Below are positions 46,401 to 61,400 of a stretch of DNA of 64,000 bases, one piece after another. The DNA is from Pomphorhynchus laevis (taxonomy: Eukaryota > Acanthocephala > Palaeacanthocephala > Echinorhynchida > Pomphorhynchidae): contig WNNJ02001606.1 in NCBI GenBank assembly GCA_012934845.2, positions 248,001-312,000 of the forward strand. The letters run 5' to 3'. Every line of letters starts with the position of its first letter. Position 1 is the first letter of the stretch. The translations under genes and the position numbers were made by a program. The notes under the pieces were generated by a model, which did no database searches, was not told the DNA's origin, and saw only the letters and a list, made by a program, of their open reading frames with translations.

Positions 46401-49400
46401 ATGAATTGAACATAGCAGTAAAAATAGATTTTTTTACTTGACAAATTCCTTCTGGCGTACGCTTACATGACTACGAAGAAAAACAAACAAAAGTTTAAAT
46501 TATGTGTCGAGAAGGCATGAACGGAGGAGGTGTTTGAATGTGATAAAGGAGGGAGCGCGGCGGACGTCGAGAGGGAGTTGATTCTAGTCGAGTGAGGCGG
46601 CGACGAAGGATCAGAGATTGTAGTTGTTGGAGTAATTGGGATGTGAAGTAAGAGGGTATGACGGGAACGCAGCGATAGCGAGGTGGTGCGAGTGTCATCT
46701 TAGAAAGGAAGGTTGATGAACGATGAGGAGCCGACAGCGATGAGACGAAAAGTTACGAGAAGAAGGCGGAGTTTGATGCGAATGAGGATGGTGGGCCAGG
46801 AGAGTGGGGCAATATATGTGGATGTGTGGTCGAAGCGACGGAGACGAAAGAGCACTCGAACGGCGGTGTTGATTATTCGTTGTAGGGGTAGGATTATGGA
46901 TTTTGGAGAATTGGCGAAAAGACTAAGGCAGTAATCGATTTTAGGGAAGAGAAGCGATGAAAGAAGAGACATACAAGAACAGAAGTCGATAAATAGGCAG
47001 ATACGGCGAATATCATGGATAATTAAGTTAGACGAGCGGACCTTGTCACGGACGAAGGGTTTAAGGGAAAGGTGATCATCGAAATGGAAGCCTAAGAAAG
47101 TTGATTGTGGACTATGGGATGATTGATGAGGTAAAATATATTGGGGGAGGATATATGTTAGGGTTACCAGGGATGATCCACATTATTTTGGACATGTCGG
47201 GGTTTAGAACGAGATGAAGATGGAAGAGATGTTTATAGATAAAAGAAAGACAGTTGAAGGCAGAAATGACTATACCGTGTATGCAATTAAATTAATGTAA
47301 TTGTTAATTATCTATGTAATTAAATTAATTTTTATAACTAATTAATTTTTTAAATTTTTTATTAAACAATTGATTTTAAAATTAATTATTTAATTAATTT
47401 TTAATTTCTAGGAAGATTTCTTTGTCTTTCATATTTAGTTTGCAAATATACATTTGCCTAATACATACTATTTCATTTATTTTTTAAATTTTCAAATAAG
47501 ACTTTGACTTTGTAATCTTACTCTGACCAACAAAAATATTGAATACAACCTGTGTAGTTTATAAACTGTTAAGTTTGTGTGCTTTGAAAATTAAGATTTT
47601 AGCCGTTACCACTGTCGATCTCATTTACTTAGCACAAACATCATTAAAACATTGATTAGATTTTCTACTCGATGGAAGGATGCTTTTATTGCTAGACTAA
47701 GGGTTTGATTATCTGGAGATTGAAAGACGTCGATCATTATTTGATTGCTTACAATCTTGAAAAATATCAATCCTTATCAGTGTTTTGCAGCATAACATCG
47801 CTAAGCCGCGTTTAATTATAAAATTCCTATATTGTATGTTAATTTTGGTTGATTTAGTTAAGTTTAGCAAATTCTCTTTTAAAATCTGTTAAATTCATGT
47901 TCTATTAATGAATAATTTCAGCAATTTCCGAAACTAGTTGCGTAGATATCATTGAGCTTCTTTCTCAACGAAAACTAGTTGAATTATATCATTCGCTTGA
48001 TGGACGTTTCTACATCACGCCACCACGATTATATACATGCGTTGAACGACATATTAGATATTACGGTACGTTACAATTTGCTTTTATTATGCAACGAATA
48101 TATTCTTTTACTTTTTAATATCAAATATGATTTTTTACTTATGACTTTTGACTTTTTTATATCAAATATTGCAAACTGTTTCTTACCTAAATTGTGCCAG
48201 TGCTGCTGATGGCTGATGTGCTCAATCACTTGAATATGTCTTGTGAAATATTCGTTCAGAAATAAAAACATGTCATGTTACATGACTTTTCTAAAGATGA
48301 TCAAGACAGCTATTAAACGAAATACATTACTTCCACCTCATGTTTTGTTGGGTAACATAATATCCTGTTTCTTCTTTAATTCAATATTTTTTCAATTTTT
48401 AAACACGATTACCATCTAAATGATTTTAGATAAAATTAACAATTGCGTGATTTACAAGCTACTGATTAAATGTAACGTTTATATTATTGATTTGCTTTAA
48501 CTTAAAAAATTAAATTTTAGTGTCTGACTGCTATCTTTATAAATAGTGATGCAATTAAATACGATGAATATGTTACAGGAACATTATTTATAAGTTTGCT
48601 GTAAATGTAAATTTACAATCATTAATATAAAATAATTATCAGCAGATGAGAAGCTATTTGCCTTATCAACTTTGTAAATTCAAAAATTCTTTCTTCATAT
48701 TTATTTTAATTTTTAAATAAATAAAATTGTTCTGATTAACTCAAATATTTAGTGCTTTATAATGCTTGATTTATTATTTGATTTTTAATAGATTCGTTGC
48801 ATTTTTAATAATAATATTGCGTTCATACTCAGAAGAATAAAGGTTTAAATCGCTAATGGTTAAAAATAAAACATTAAAAATTTTCAAATTGTCTTAATGC
48901 TTTTACTGAATTTTGGGTATTTATTTTTTAGGTCGCGCTACACTCGAAACACTTCAGTTGAATTTACAAATTGACTCTTATGTTTTGTCCCATTTGCTTA
49001 ATGAACTCATTAAAAATTGTGAGGATATCTGCATGCTTCACGGAGAAGTATTTACCCGGTAGGTGAAATATTATACAAAAAATAATGTTTTTTATTTATT
49101 TAATATTCCTATCTATAATATGTAATTATTAATAAGAACTAGCGCTAATTGATGCTTGCGTTATCATTATATAGATATGATAATTGGCCTTTGGTGCTTT
49201 CTTAAAATATAATTCAACAAATGCCGTGTTTATAACATTATGCATTTAACGTAAGCGTAAATATATTAGCTTTGGATAGTTCGAATACCATTATTATTAA
49301 TCATGAAGATTCATGATTTTACTGTCTAGCGTGATTTTATCTATTTTAACTAATTGTGAATAGGATTTGTTTCTACCTTTAAAAAATTGCATACACGAAA

Positions 49401-52400
49401 CGCGGCGATATCGCCGTTTTTACAAATCATTAAGTTTGGTAGAAAAATGATGAATTTTAAATGACAATTCCATTTAGATTATTGTATCTTCATGGCTTTG
49501 AAGATTTTAGAACGCCATGCCTTTTTTGCTAGGAGGTAATCCCTCCTCGCGAAAGAGAACGTGTTTGAAAATAAGAGTCACTCGTAATTATTCCTTAGGT
49601 TGTTTTGATAAATTTGAAAGAGAGTCGAGGATGTCGGTTCACATTATTGTTGAAGGAAGAAAAGGCATCTGTCGACAGAACATTATTGTTGTTAAAACCA
49701 ATATTTCGGTTTCCAAGCGAAACCAATTTCAAGATAATCTACAAAGTAAAAACAAAACACATTAGAAAATTATACAATGTACAGGGTATTCTAAGTGAGC
49801 ATAGTATGACCATCGTTGCCGTTCATTGTTGGCTTTTTTGTCTAATTAATATTGCAACTAGACACTATAAATTTGGAGTCACCATAAAGGCTCTCATTTG
49901 AACCCGACATCATGCTGCGAAAAATAAAAGTAGCAATATTAATTAGAAAAAAAATCCAGCAATGAACGGTAACGATTGTCATACTTTGCTCACCTAGATT
50001 CCCCTTTACATTGTATAATTCGCTAATGTGTTTTGTTTTTACTTTGTAAATTACCATGAAAATGGTTTCGCTTGGAAACTGAAATATTGGTTTTAACAAC
50101 AATATTGATTTTAACAACAATGTTCTGTCGGCGGATGCCTGTTCTTCTTTCAACAGTAGTTATTCCTTATTTGCATACCTCGATGCAAAATTTCAAGTAT
50201 TATATTGCAATAGTATTATATTATAATATAATATTGCAATATTCCTTGGCCATAAACATTTTGGGTACAAGAGACTACAAATATTTGGATTGTTCCAATA
50301 TGTTTGCTATCATTGATCCTGCTAGTTGCACGCAAAATCGCCACCTGTTTGCATATATTTGTTATATTATGTATTTCTCTTTGCATGCATTTATTATACT
50401 TATTTACCAGGGCTTGCCTTGAACAAATCTACGAAGAGATATGCGAGGTTACTTACGAAAAGCGTTGTATTCGCATATTGGACTTGTGCAGTCGATTGGA
50501 TTCAATATCTCTGTCGCTATTCAATGAGGTAATAAGCCGAATTTATTAATTCTTTGCTAATGCAAACACTTATATATTAAATCACAATTCAATTTCTTAT
50601 GTTCGTGCATTTAACTAGGTTTTATCGATGTCGGATTCGTTTTCGAAACAGTATAAAATAGAGATTATTGGAAATTCAATATGTTCCCAAACGTACAAGG
50701 ATTTACAATGTTCTCTCTTACTTGGTTCACTGGAGGCGTGCATAAGTCCCATTGATATTAGCAAACAGCTGTGCTCTACTGATTTAATTGATGCTAATAT
50801 CCTACAATGTAAGTATATCACTCTACTCGTCTACTAAGGATTTTAAGCTAAACTTCATATCATTATGTTCATGTATGCAAGCAATTAGTGCCACTGCGAT
50901 CAGCCTTTTATTTAATTTTAATGAGCAAACGAAAATGACTTTTTTCAATTTGATTCATACGGCACACTATGTTGTAGTCAATGTAGAATAGCAGAAACTA
51001 TTTTCCAAATCAGTTTGCTAGTCCCTGAATTAGTAAGAAACACACGTTTATAGTGCCACTACCGTTTTGTCATCGTTTTTGTTCACTCATCAATACAGAA
51101 TTATACTTCTGGCTGCAAAGGCTCCACCTCCGGACTGTCATTTAAGAATATAAATACTGCCGCGATGACCGACATTATTTGTTGTTTACAAGATGAGTCA
51201 AGAAGCATATTGTATTAACCATAATTATTATAGCCAATTTTATTTTTGCATTTGATATAATTCCTATGCATTAAAATACATATCGTTTAGCCTTTTTGTA
51301 ACTAACTAGTAAAACCATTGTTTTGTCATTAATAATTCATTTCCACTCTAATCGTTTCATAACTGTGCAGCTGTAACCCATAATATCAGTTGATTTTATA
51401 AGCAAAATTAGTTTTATTTTCATTATTGTTTTATTATTATGATCCACTATTATTACGATTTATGGATTAGTTTGTCAGTGATGCCATTGCCTGTCATTAA
51501 TCAATGTTATTGACTTTACGTAGTAAAATGAAATTTGATGACAAGTCTATTAATATTTGTTAATTTGTTTCTTTTATTGTTATTATACAAATAACGAGAA
51601 AATTATTTTTGTTCGCTTTAGATTCTTTGGAAGCAATCAAAAAGAAACATGCACTAAACGGACAATTCATCCACGGCTATTATATACCTAATGCTTATAT
51701 TGAAAAGCAAATGATCGCTATCCGAAGACTTCTCGACACTAATGGATATATAGGTACTATTATCTTGCAAATATGTGATATTTGTAATGTTAACATTTTT
51801 TGTCATTTACAGTTTTTCAGTGGATTTTCAAATTTTCTAAAATTTTATTTAAATTTTTATTAATTCACAAAACGCGGGAAGTCCTATCAGCTAATTGAGT
51901 ATACTCTTTTTTTGCAATACAAAATTAAAAATAGATAATAAATAATTATATAAGATTTTATTTAATTTATATCAATTTAAAATTTAAAATTGAAATTTAA
52001 AATATAAATCTATTTTTTAATTGCCTAATTAATAACAGACGATGTATCCGAATAAGGAATTGGGGTCATTAGAAGGAACTGCTATGTTATCAGATTTCGA
52101 CCCCTATTTGTCGACCCTATAGGAATTGAGGAATATTTATATTTTATTAATTTTTAAATTAATAAAATGTATTTTTTATTGCTGAAAATAAAGGAAATAG
52201 TTTTCACGATAAATCATCTGCTTAACTTATTTTAGCACCTTTGCCGTCAACTAAGTACAATGACACAATGACGTGCTTTACTTGCTTTGCTAATTTTGGA
52301 GTTCATTTTCTTTGTCATCAACCCTGTATAATCATGGTGTCAAATACACGCATAAATACACTGAGCTTTCTCTAGTGACATTGATTTGCTAAATCAATGT

Positions 52401-55400
52401 GGTAACCGCAACTACAATCAATAGCAATAATATAAATTATTAATGGTTTTGCAGTATTTCCATTAAATACTTCAAATCTCATACTTCATATAAGCATAGA
52501 ATAAATATATTTTTACAGTTTTTGTGGCGCTCCCATTAACTTATTTAAAAAATGTTACGCTACACCTCAACAACACGTTCGACGACAGAATATTACATTC
52601 ATGATATAATTGTAATGTAAGCATTTGCAATGCGCTTGTTTTTGTAATGTTAAGATTTTAAAAGAGTATTCAAAGTATTCCAAAAACTCATTGTTGCGAA
52701 GACAATGGAATGCAGTTAAATAAGGTGTCTAAAACCCAATATTATTTTAGAGGACACTTTCATTTTAGTTGCCAATTATAAAGAGCACATGATTTTTTTT
52801 GAATTTTATTTAAAAGGAAATTATCATTACTGCAAATTTACAGTAACGAACTGTTACCTAGTGTAACCGTTCTTGTGTAATTATTACACTAACAACCTGA
52901 AGATGGTAACAGTTCGTTACTAAAACCTTGCAATGACAACTATCTTTTAGATAAAATTCTAAAAATTCTCTGTGATCTTTATTATAACGTAATATATTTG
53001 CTCAACAAGCGAGTGAGTTTAGTACATTATTTTTCCGTAACTGATTGATTCAACCTGTTCACCAACAGGTGTTGTATATATTATTGTAATGATATCAGCG
53101 ATGATGATCAGCGATGTTGATCAGCGATGTATTGGTTGATCAGCGATGTTTAACGTTCGCTCATCAATATTTTTTTTTAATTTTTCATATAATTATTAAT
53201 CTATCATCAATTTCCTTCGATACATTTATTTGTTTTACATCTAGTGGGCAGGATTATAAATAATACTCACCAATACATCTAGTGGGCATTATTATAAATA
53301 ATAATCACCAATACTGATTGATATAGTATTCAGTGAAATGAATGTTCTATAAAAGTTATTAATTTACGATTATTGAAATGTATATGGTGTAGTAATTGAA
53401 AATTAGTGCCTTATTACTATCTAATAAAGACGGTTTACACAAAGTAGTCACTATTCCGACATATTGGTCTTTGTGCAATTATTTTTGTAAAGTTTATATT
53501 TCTAGCGATATATGATTGTATACTTTTCTCGTGTTGCATTTTTAATTAGATTACCGATTGCTTAATGAATGGAAGGTCATTGATAGACAGTGGTTGATGC
53601 AGAAGATGTTTTCCAATAAATCAAGCTTTTTTGAAAGCTGCTGGATTACGAGTGAGCATTTAGATCGTTTGTTTACAGAAGCAAAATCTTCACTAATGGA
53701 AAAGGGGTACTGCAATATCGAGGTACATATTCAATATTAATCAACTTTGTTTTTTATTGTGGATTGTATCCATCGAGAAGAAAGAAAATAAAATTATTTC
53801 CTTATTTCACAAATTTTTGACTATTGCAAAATTCCTTTTCAAGTGGAATATTTTATCATAATAATGAGTTTTATATGCAAACAACCGAACACGAAAGAAA
53901 TCAACACATACTCTATTTTATATCCCTTATGATTTTATAGCATGCTTATCAGTGTGGAAAATTTTCAATTATCCTTATTCAGTTCTTTTATGAAAAACTC
54001 AAGGGTTTGGAAAACGGAGGATAGTCTTCCAGGACGTTTAATCAAGGAAAACATCAACATTAGTAGTAACACAGTAGTAAGTGATTGACATGATAATTAG
54101 TATTTAACCACACCGATAAGCAAGATACAAAATTGTTAGTGATATAGAGAGAACAGAGTTTGTGTTGGTTTCTTTAGTGTTCGATTGTTTGCATATCAAT
54201 CTTATTATTGTGATAAAATATTACACTTGAAAATGACTATTGCAATAGTCCAAAATCTGAGGAATAAAGAAATAATTTTATTTTTGTTTGCTTTAGAAAC
54301 ACGACACAGTTAAAAATTTCACCATTAAAATGCATCTCTATACTTTATTTGCTATGTTATTTTTTAATCAATTTGGAGCTTCGCGATATAAAGTTTTATT
54401 TTTTCAATGAACGATAAACAACTTTCATTGTGTACAATGGCCTATTTTAAATCCGTAGTGATTCATCACAGTCTAATTGTTACGATGTTTTGTGGTCAAA
54501 TAATAATGATGATTTTGCTTTTAATTAATTCCATTTTACTTAGTGATTGAATAATCGTAATCCGAAAAAAAAAGTTTTTTATAATAAATTTTAAGTATTA
54601 AATAAATGTTTTGTAATAGCTTCAAAATCAAATATTTCTTATAAATAAGAGATATTTGGCTCAGGGACAACCCGTCCCAGCGCGAGTTGTCCCAAACTCG
54701 TCTTTTGTTTATTTTAGGACAACTCATCTCTGAACTAACAAACAAAGAAACGAAACTAATATTTGTATTAACTAACTACTCTACACTATCCTGACAATCA
54801 AATACTAACTAATAAATAAACGGCCTTAAAGACATAAATACGCTTAAATTAAACAGAATTAAATAAATTTTACCTATTAATAGTTTTAAAATTCTGTTAT
54901 TTATATTTATTTTATAAAATGTTTTACAAAATTTAAAATATTAAGATCAAATTTCTCGAAGGCTGTCACAGAGACCTAAATATCTCTTTTTACCAAAAGA
55001 CATCCGAACTTGGCCATTTTTATTGACACCTTTTCCCAATAAGAACAAAATTTGCATTTTAAACTGACTCAGATCACCTCACGGAAATACTTGGAAATTA
55101 GCGGAGTAGGTTTCAAAAATTACTCATTTTATTTAAAACTGAATAAATTAATGGTTATTGAATAATTTATATGTTCTGGGTGTAATTATTTTTTCGTTAA
55201 AGAAATTCGTTTAAAAAGATATATTGACGTGTTGTTTCAAAATAAATAAAAGACGAGTTCCTGATCATTTTACAAAAATTGATCAAAATCAAATATTTTT
55301 TATAAATAAGAAATATTTATGATTTTTGTTACAGATATTTATATTCTTTATCATTATATATTATATAATCACGTAAGATATTAATGTTTCCGAAAATTGT

Positions 55401-58400
55401 AATATCAGAGCAATAAATGCTTATTTCTGTCTGGTGTGCAAAGACTACAGGGTTATAACGATATAATTTATAAATTAATTGCAGGTTTACAATACATTAA
55501 TTAAGCGTATAATATAAATAAGTTAAGTTTTACATTTCATATCTAATTTGGTAAGTAGTTATCATTAATGACGACGAAGTATGATATTATGTTTCTATCA
55601 AATCAACTAACTGAGTCTACGTATTAAATATAATTATAAAATTAAAAGATAATAATGCTAAATTAAAATCTAATAATTAGATAATAAATAATTTTAAATA
55701 ATTGTTATAAGATTTTATAACTTATATCAAGCATTATTCAGCTATCATTCTCTTTCTCTTATGTTTCTAATATTATCGGTACATTTATTTTTCAATTCTT
55801 TATTTTAATTTCAAATTTTTTGTCCTAATGGCGGTAACAACTTATACCTTATTTTAGGAATATATTTACTTAAATTTGATTTTGCTATTTCTTTACTTTT
55901 CGAATTATTTAAAAGTCTACCAATATTTATGTTATCCATACATTTATTAATGAAGTACCAGAAAGATTTATGGTAACTTCACATTGAGTGCTAAATCAGC
56001 ACTACTGCTTCACCCAATAGGATCATTAGCAAAAGCAAAAAATATGCCTGCGCTGGCATTTGCCAGTGCTTTTGCTAATGATCCTATTGGGTGAAGCAGT
56101 AGTGCTGATTAAGCACTCAATGTGAAGTTACCAGAAATCTTTCTGGTACTTCATACACATGACTCGTGTGCCGTCTGCCAGTCCTCCTCTGTATCCAGCA
56201 GTGGGAGGGATCTGGCACTGATGAGTCATTGTGATGACGAAACGGTACTTGCTACTGTTATCGTCGTTCTTCCGCGTCTGGCTAAAAATGATTGCGTACA
56301 TAATTCACGCGGACTGGTCTCACTCTCTTTCTTGGAAATTTAAATATTTTTATATTTCAAACCACTTATCGTTTCTAAATGCTTTTCGTAATGAATATGC
56401 TTTATAATAAAAGATTGAAACATCTTTATAGGAATTACTTCCATGTGGAATGCCATCTACAGATTTAGCAAAGTTTGTTGAAACCATAATGAAGGGCAAT
56501 GCACATGTAGACCATGTCATAGATTCTATTTTCATCGTATCAGATGAGCTGCGCAGAAACGTGTCCGATAAATTAATGGATTTAGGAAAAGCTATCTTCC
56601 AAAAGGTAGGTTTGTATGTTTATCAGGTTTTACACACTTCATTTTGTAACCTAGTTTCTCAAAAATATACATTCAAGTAGTTATATTTGATAAAGTACCA
56701 TTTTTATTTTAATGTCACCGCCATTTTTAAATAAATCAGATCAGCTAACTGAGTCAACGTATTTTTTATATTAATAAATAAAAAATAATACAGAATGATA
56801 TGAAAATGAAAATGGTCGGACTCACGCCCGAAGACGCAGCGGATAGGGCTTTTTGTCATTAGCGAACGTGGCAAGCGCCCCTGCCAAACGGGATAAGCGC
56901 TAAGAAGAATAATAAATTAAAAATAATACTAAATAAAATTTTAATAATTTAGTAATAAGTTATAATAAAAATATATATAAATAATTTATAATTGTTATAC
57001 AAGATTTTATATAATTTATATCAAGTTAAAATTTAAAATTGAAATTAAAAAAGTCAAATTTTATGAATTGATTAAAATATAAGAGACGATGTATAATAAT
57101 TAGGATTAGTGGTCATCAGGAAGAACTGCTATGCAATCAGGTTGCGGCCCCCTATTCCTCTACCTTACATAGCAGCGGGGCAAATACAGCTAATGACGTA
57201 TGTCCTCTAATGAAATTTGATTGTATATTATTATATTCTAATACAAATTATATTGTTTATTACCCATCCATAAAAATTATCCGCTAATTATTTCAAATTT
57301 TTTTTTAAAAATATTTTATTGATTTATATATTTTACGTTTTTCTATTTGATGATAATTTTATAATAACCGAGTTTAAAATATTCATCTATTAAATTATTT
57401 AAATTATTTTGAAGCCAATATCGTTACATATTGTTGAAATTCTTAAAATTTAAATATTTTATGTATTATATTTTTTATTGTATGGTATGCATGAATGCTG
57501 ATGCAAACATGTTTCTTGTAAATTTAAATATGCCATCTTTACGATATAAATTAAAAGTAGTTTTAATTGATTTTAATTAAATGTTCATATCAAGATTAAT
57601 ACATTCTTTATCATTAATTTTGGTTTTATTAAGAATGAGGCTACCTGGATAAATTTGTTTGCTTATTGAATAAAAATTGTTAGAGATAAATATACATATA
57701 TCATCAATATATCGAAGCATATGTTTTTTATATTTACATAGTTTAGATTTAGTTTTTACACAGTTATGAACAAATTCATATTCTTTAAAGCTTAAAAATA
57801 AGTCAACTACAATTGGGCTACTATTACCTCCCATTGGAACACCTTTAACTTGTCTAAATATAGATGTCCCTACTTTTAAATATTTTTGATATATCAAAAT
57901 TAAATATTAAGGCTTCTATTAATTCAATTTTATCCATATATTTATATTCACTTGAAATTTGCTAAATTTGTATATAGCGTACTAAAATCGTAAGAATATT
58001 GTTTGAAAATTTATTCTTTTTATGTTCTACGAATTCTTTTGTAGAATTAATACTGAAAAAATGTTTTATACCAGTATTAATTTCAATTACCCTACAATAT
58101 TTCTTGAAGTGTGTTTTAGTTACTTTAAGTATATTATTTATATAATCAGAAAATGGTTTTAATGTACATTTAAAAGCACTACATATGAATTTTGGTTTTA
58201 TTAGATTTTTATGTAATTTTAAATTATAATATATTATAGGTATAGTTTTATTACCTGATTCAACCTTTATACCCTTTTTATCCATTATAGAACAGTAACT
58301 TGTAATAATTGTTTCTTAACTTAACTCGCTACGTTCATATGTTGGATTTACATTTAAATCATTAGAATTAACCTCTTTCATTAGTATATCATAATAAAGC

Positions 58401-61400
58401 TTTTTGCATATGAAGACAAAGTTATTACTAGCTTTATCATTTTGTAATTTGATTTGTTATGTGTTGCACAGTTTATTAGTTGATATTATAAAATATTCCA
58501 TAGAATTATTTACCATTGTAAATTTTTGATTTCATACGTTTTCTACAAGCACGCTTGTTTTTGTTAGGCTCTTAATGATCGAGCACTTGTTGATAAGCTT
58601 TTATCAAAAGTCGTAAATTCTAACAGTCAGAGTCGATCGACATTTTCAAATCAGCGTCAAGGTGTTTGTAAATTCATAAATTAATGTTGCTGTGAAACGT
58701 TTGATTTAATTAATTTTAGAGAGGAAACAGAAGGGCAAAAAGAAGGCAACCGTCTCGAGTCCAAGTCCTATATCTGCAAATGAAAAGATAACGATAACTG
58801 ATATAGCTCAAGTCACCCCGACAGATTTATATCCCACACTTCAGCTACTAGACCTTCCTGATGCCTTGGTCGAAAGTTTTGCTTCTTTTTATTTAAGGTA
58901 TTTTTTTCTACAGGAATGTATGATTTTGCGGAACGACGTATTATTGCTTAACAAATTTTCGTTCTAAATTAAGTACAGTCGAGTCGTTTATTTGTAAGAA
59001 GATGGAAGTTCATTTATCGGATACTATTGCGAATGGAAATACTAGTACCATAAATACTAGCACTTCAAATTGTCTAAATATAACTTGTAATGATATCTTT
59101 AAATCCTTACAAGAAGTCGAACTAATTACAAGAAGTATTGAAGAGTTGAATAATAATCCCCAATTTGATGGTATGATACTTTTAGTAGATATCATTGATT
59201 ATCAAAGATTATTTACTTTTTTCATTGTTAGATATCCATTGTTTGTAGTTTATTTTCTAAAGAATGATTGCTGCTTATGGACAACGTTTCTTCGGAAAAT
59301 CGATCAAATTATTAATTATTAATGGTTATCAATTATTAATTGAAAGTTAATAATTATAATAATTTATAAAGTTTATAATTAATTAGTAAATAATTCTCGT
59401 TACTATTCTTATAATTGACAAATATAAGATCTCGTTGTAGTCTATTTGGCATTATTATACAAGATTACAAATTTGCAATTTGTGCTTACACAATGATATT
59501 TTTAAAATGACACTAACATAATATTAAATATTAAAATTTAATATTTAATATGAAAATTTTTAAAATATAATTTGTTTTTATATCCAATTAGCATTCAAGC
59601 TACGACATAAGTGTGTGCTTATATTTTTGAGTAAATAAATCTACCTACAAGTGGTGAGTCTTAAGCTATTTTTTATCTGTGTTCTAATTCCACTAAGCAT
59701 ATTTGTATTTTTAATAATATTTATGAACGTTTTCAGTAATCTTAAAATTTAAATATTCTAGTTGTTTATTTAATTTGATTGCATCTGTGAGCTGAAATTC
59801 TTCTGATTGTGGCACGATATTATCCTCACAGGTATTGTTTCTATTCTTGATACAGCATGATTCTACTAATCAGCATGGGTGGGCCTCATCAGCCGCTGAC
59901 CCAGAAATACATTTCACGTTTTGACATGTATTATCTTTTTCTTCCGTACACTGGTGCTGATCGGATTCGAACTCAGGACGTCTGTATCGCTACTCAACGC
60001 TGCATCCACTAGTCTGGCTGCTTCAGCGGTGATCCGGCTAGCGGACCTACATTTCACGTTTCGACACTTATTATCTGCTTACTCCGTTCACTGATGATGA
60101 TCGTATTCGAACTCAGGACGTCTGTATCGCGATTCAACGCTGCATCCACTAGACTGGCTGCTCCAGCGGTGATCCGGCTAGCGGATCACACAACTAGGTA
60201 GGTTTCTAATAAATCGTTAGAATACGATCCCTACCAAAAGTAATATACAGAAATGTATATCTACAACACTTGAGCAGCCAGTCTAGTGGATGCAGTGTTG
60301 AATCGCGATGCAGACGTCCTGAGTTCAAATCTGATCGTCACCAGTGCAGGAAGTAAGGTTTGTTGTTGAATAACTAATTATCGTCATTATACGAGGAATT
60401 ATTCGACATTGTTAAGATTTAATTGTTAATTGTTCAACATTGTTATTCGACTGCTATTTTACCGCTATCGTCTTTATTTTTACTCATTTAATAGCGATAC
60501 ATCTTTCCGTGATTATTTAGACCCAGACTTTGTGAGTGAATTAAATGCATATGTTCTGAATGCCTACTGTAACAATCTATTGAATGTAATTTACAACGTG
60601 AAGCTTCTCGAAACTTGTGATAATATGAGTTATGAACAACAGGATACATTGAAAACTAATAAAGTAATTGTTTGCTTAAATTATCAGCATATTTTGAAAT
60701 TATTTTTCTCTTCCTTTAGGACCGTCAATCAGTGATTGAGAAGTTCACCGAATCAAATAAGGAAAGTCTTCAAAACCTAGAACATTATTTTGGTGAATCA
60801 ACGGTGCGTGAATTATTGTAAATTATTATTAAGTACATCCATAACTAATCCTTTACTATTCAATTTCTTATATACAAGTTTTGACTTTAAATATTTTTTG
60901 TAGCTTTTCTTTTACAAACAGATTGTTTAATTAGAAATTACATGTTTGACATTTAGTTTGGTATTTTTTCAACAAAAACAATTGATAACCTAATGCATCC
61001 TTATTAATGCTGACTCCTAATGTTAGTATCCGTAAACGGTTGCAGATACTACAATTTGCTTTTATTACAGATTGCTCACGTTTTTTTATTTCGTTGCAGC
61101 AACATGATTGCTTAATTGTTGATTTTAAATCAACAAAATCCGATTTTGCTGACAATGTTTTCTCACTAGCAGCGTAATTTTAGATTAAATACTAAATATC
61201 TTATACACATTCGATAGTTTATTTATATAAACTATTTTTGTAATGTTTATATTTACTTGTGTTTATTTAAAGAAATACTTTTTTCTATAAAAACAATTTT
61301 CATTTCTATTACCGTAACCATATCTTGGCTTTTTCTAGAATAAAAAAATAAAGTTTTTTTTTATTTTATGGGAAAAAGTGAAGATATGATCATATTTACT

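Noticed and set aside
50072-50549. Open frames in UFL1 intron 3 as a nested gene
   Set aside because: The first part is one arm of the foldback repeat; the rest overlaps UFL1 exon 4 in another frame.
59865-59910. GGCTGATGAGGCCCACC (minus strand) near the SINE as a second hammerhead
   Set aside because: No paired stem II leading to GAAA and no matching stem III or cleavage triplet were found nearby.
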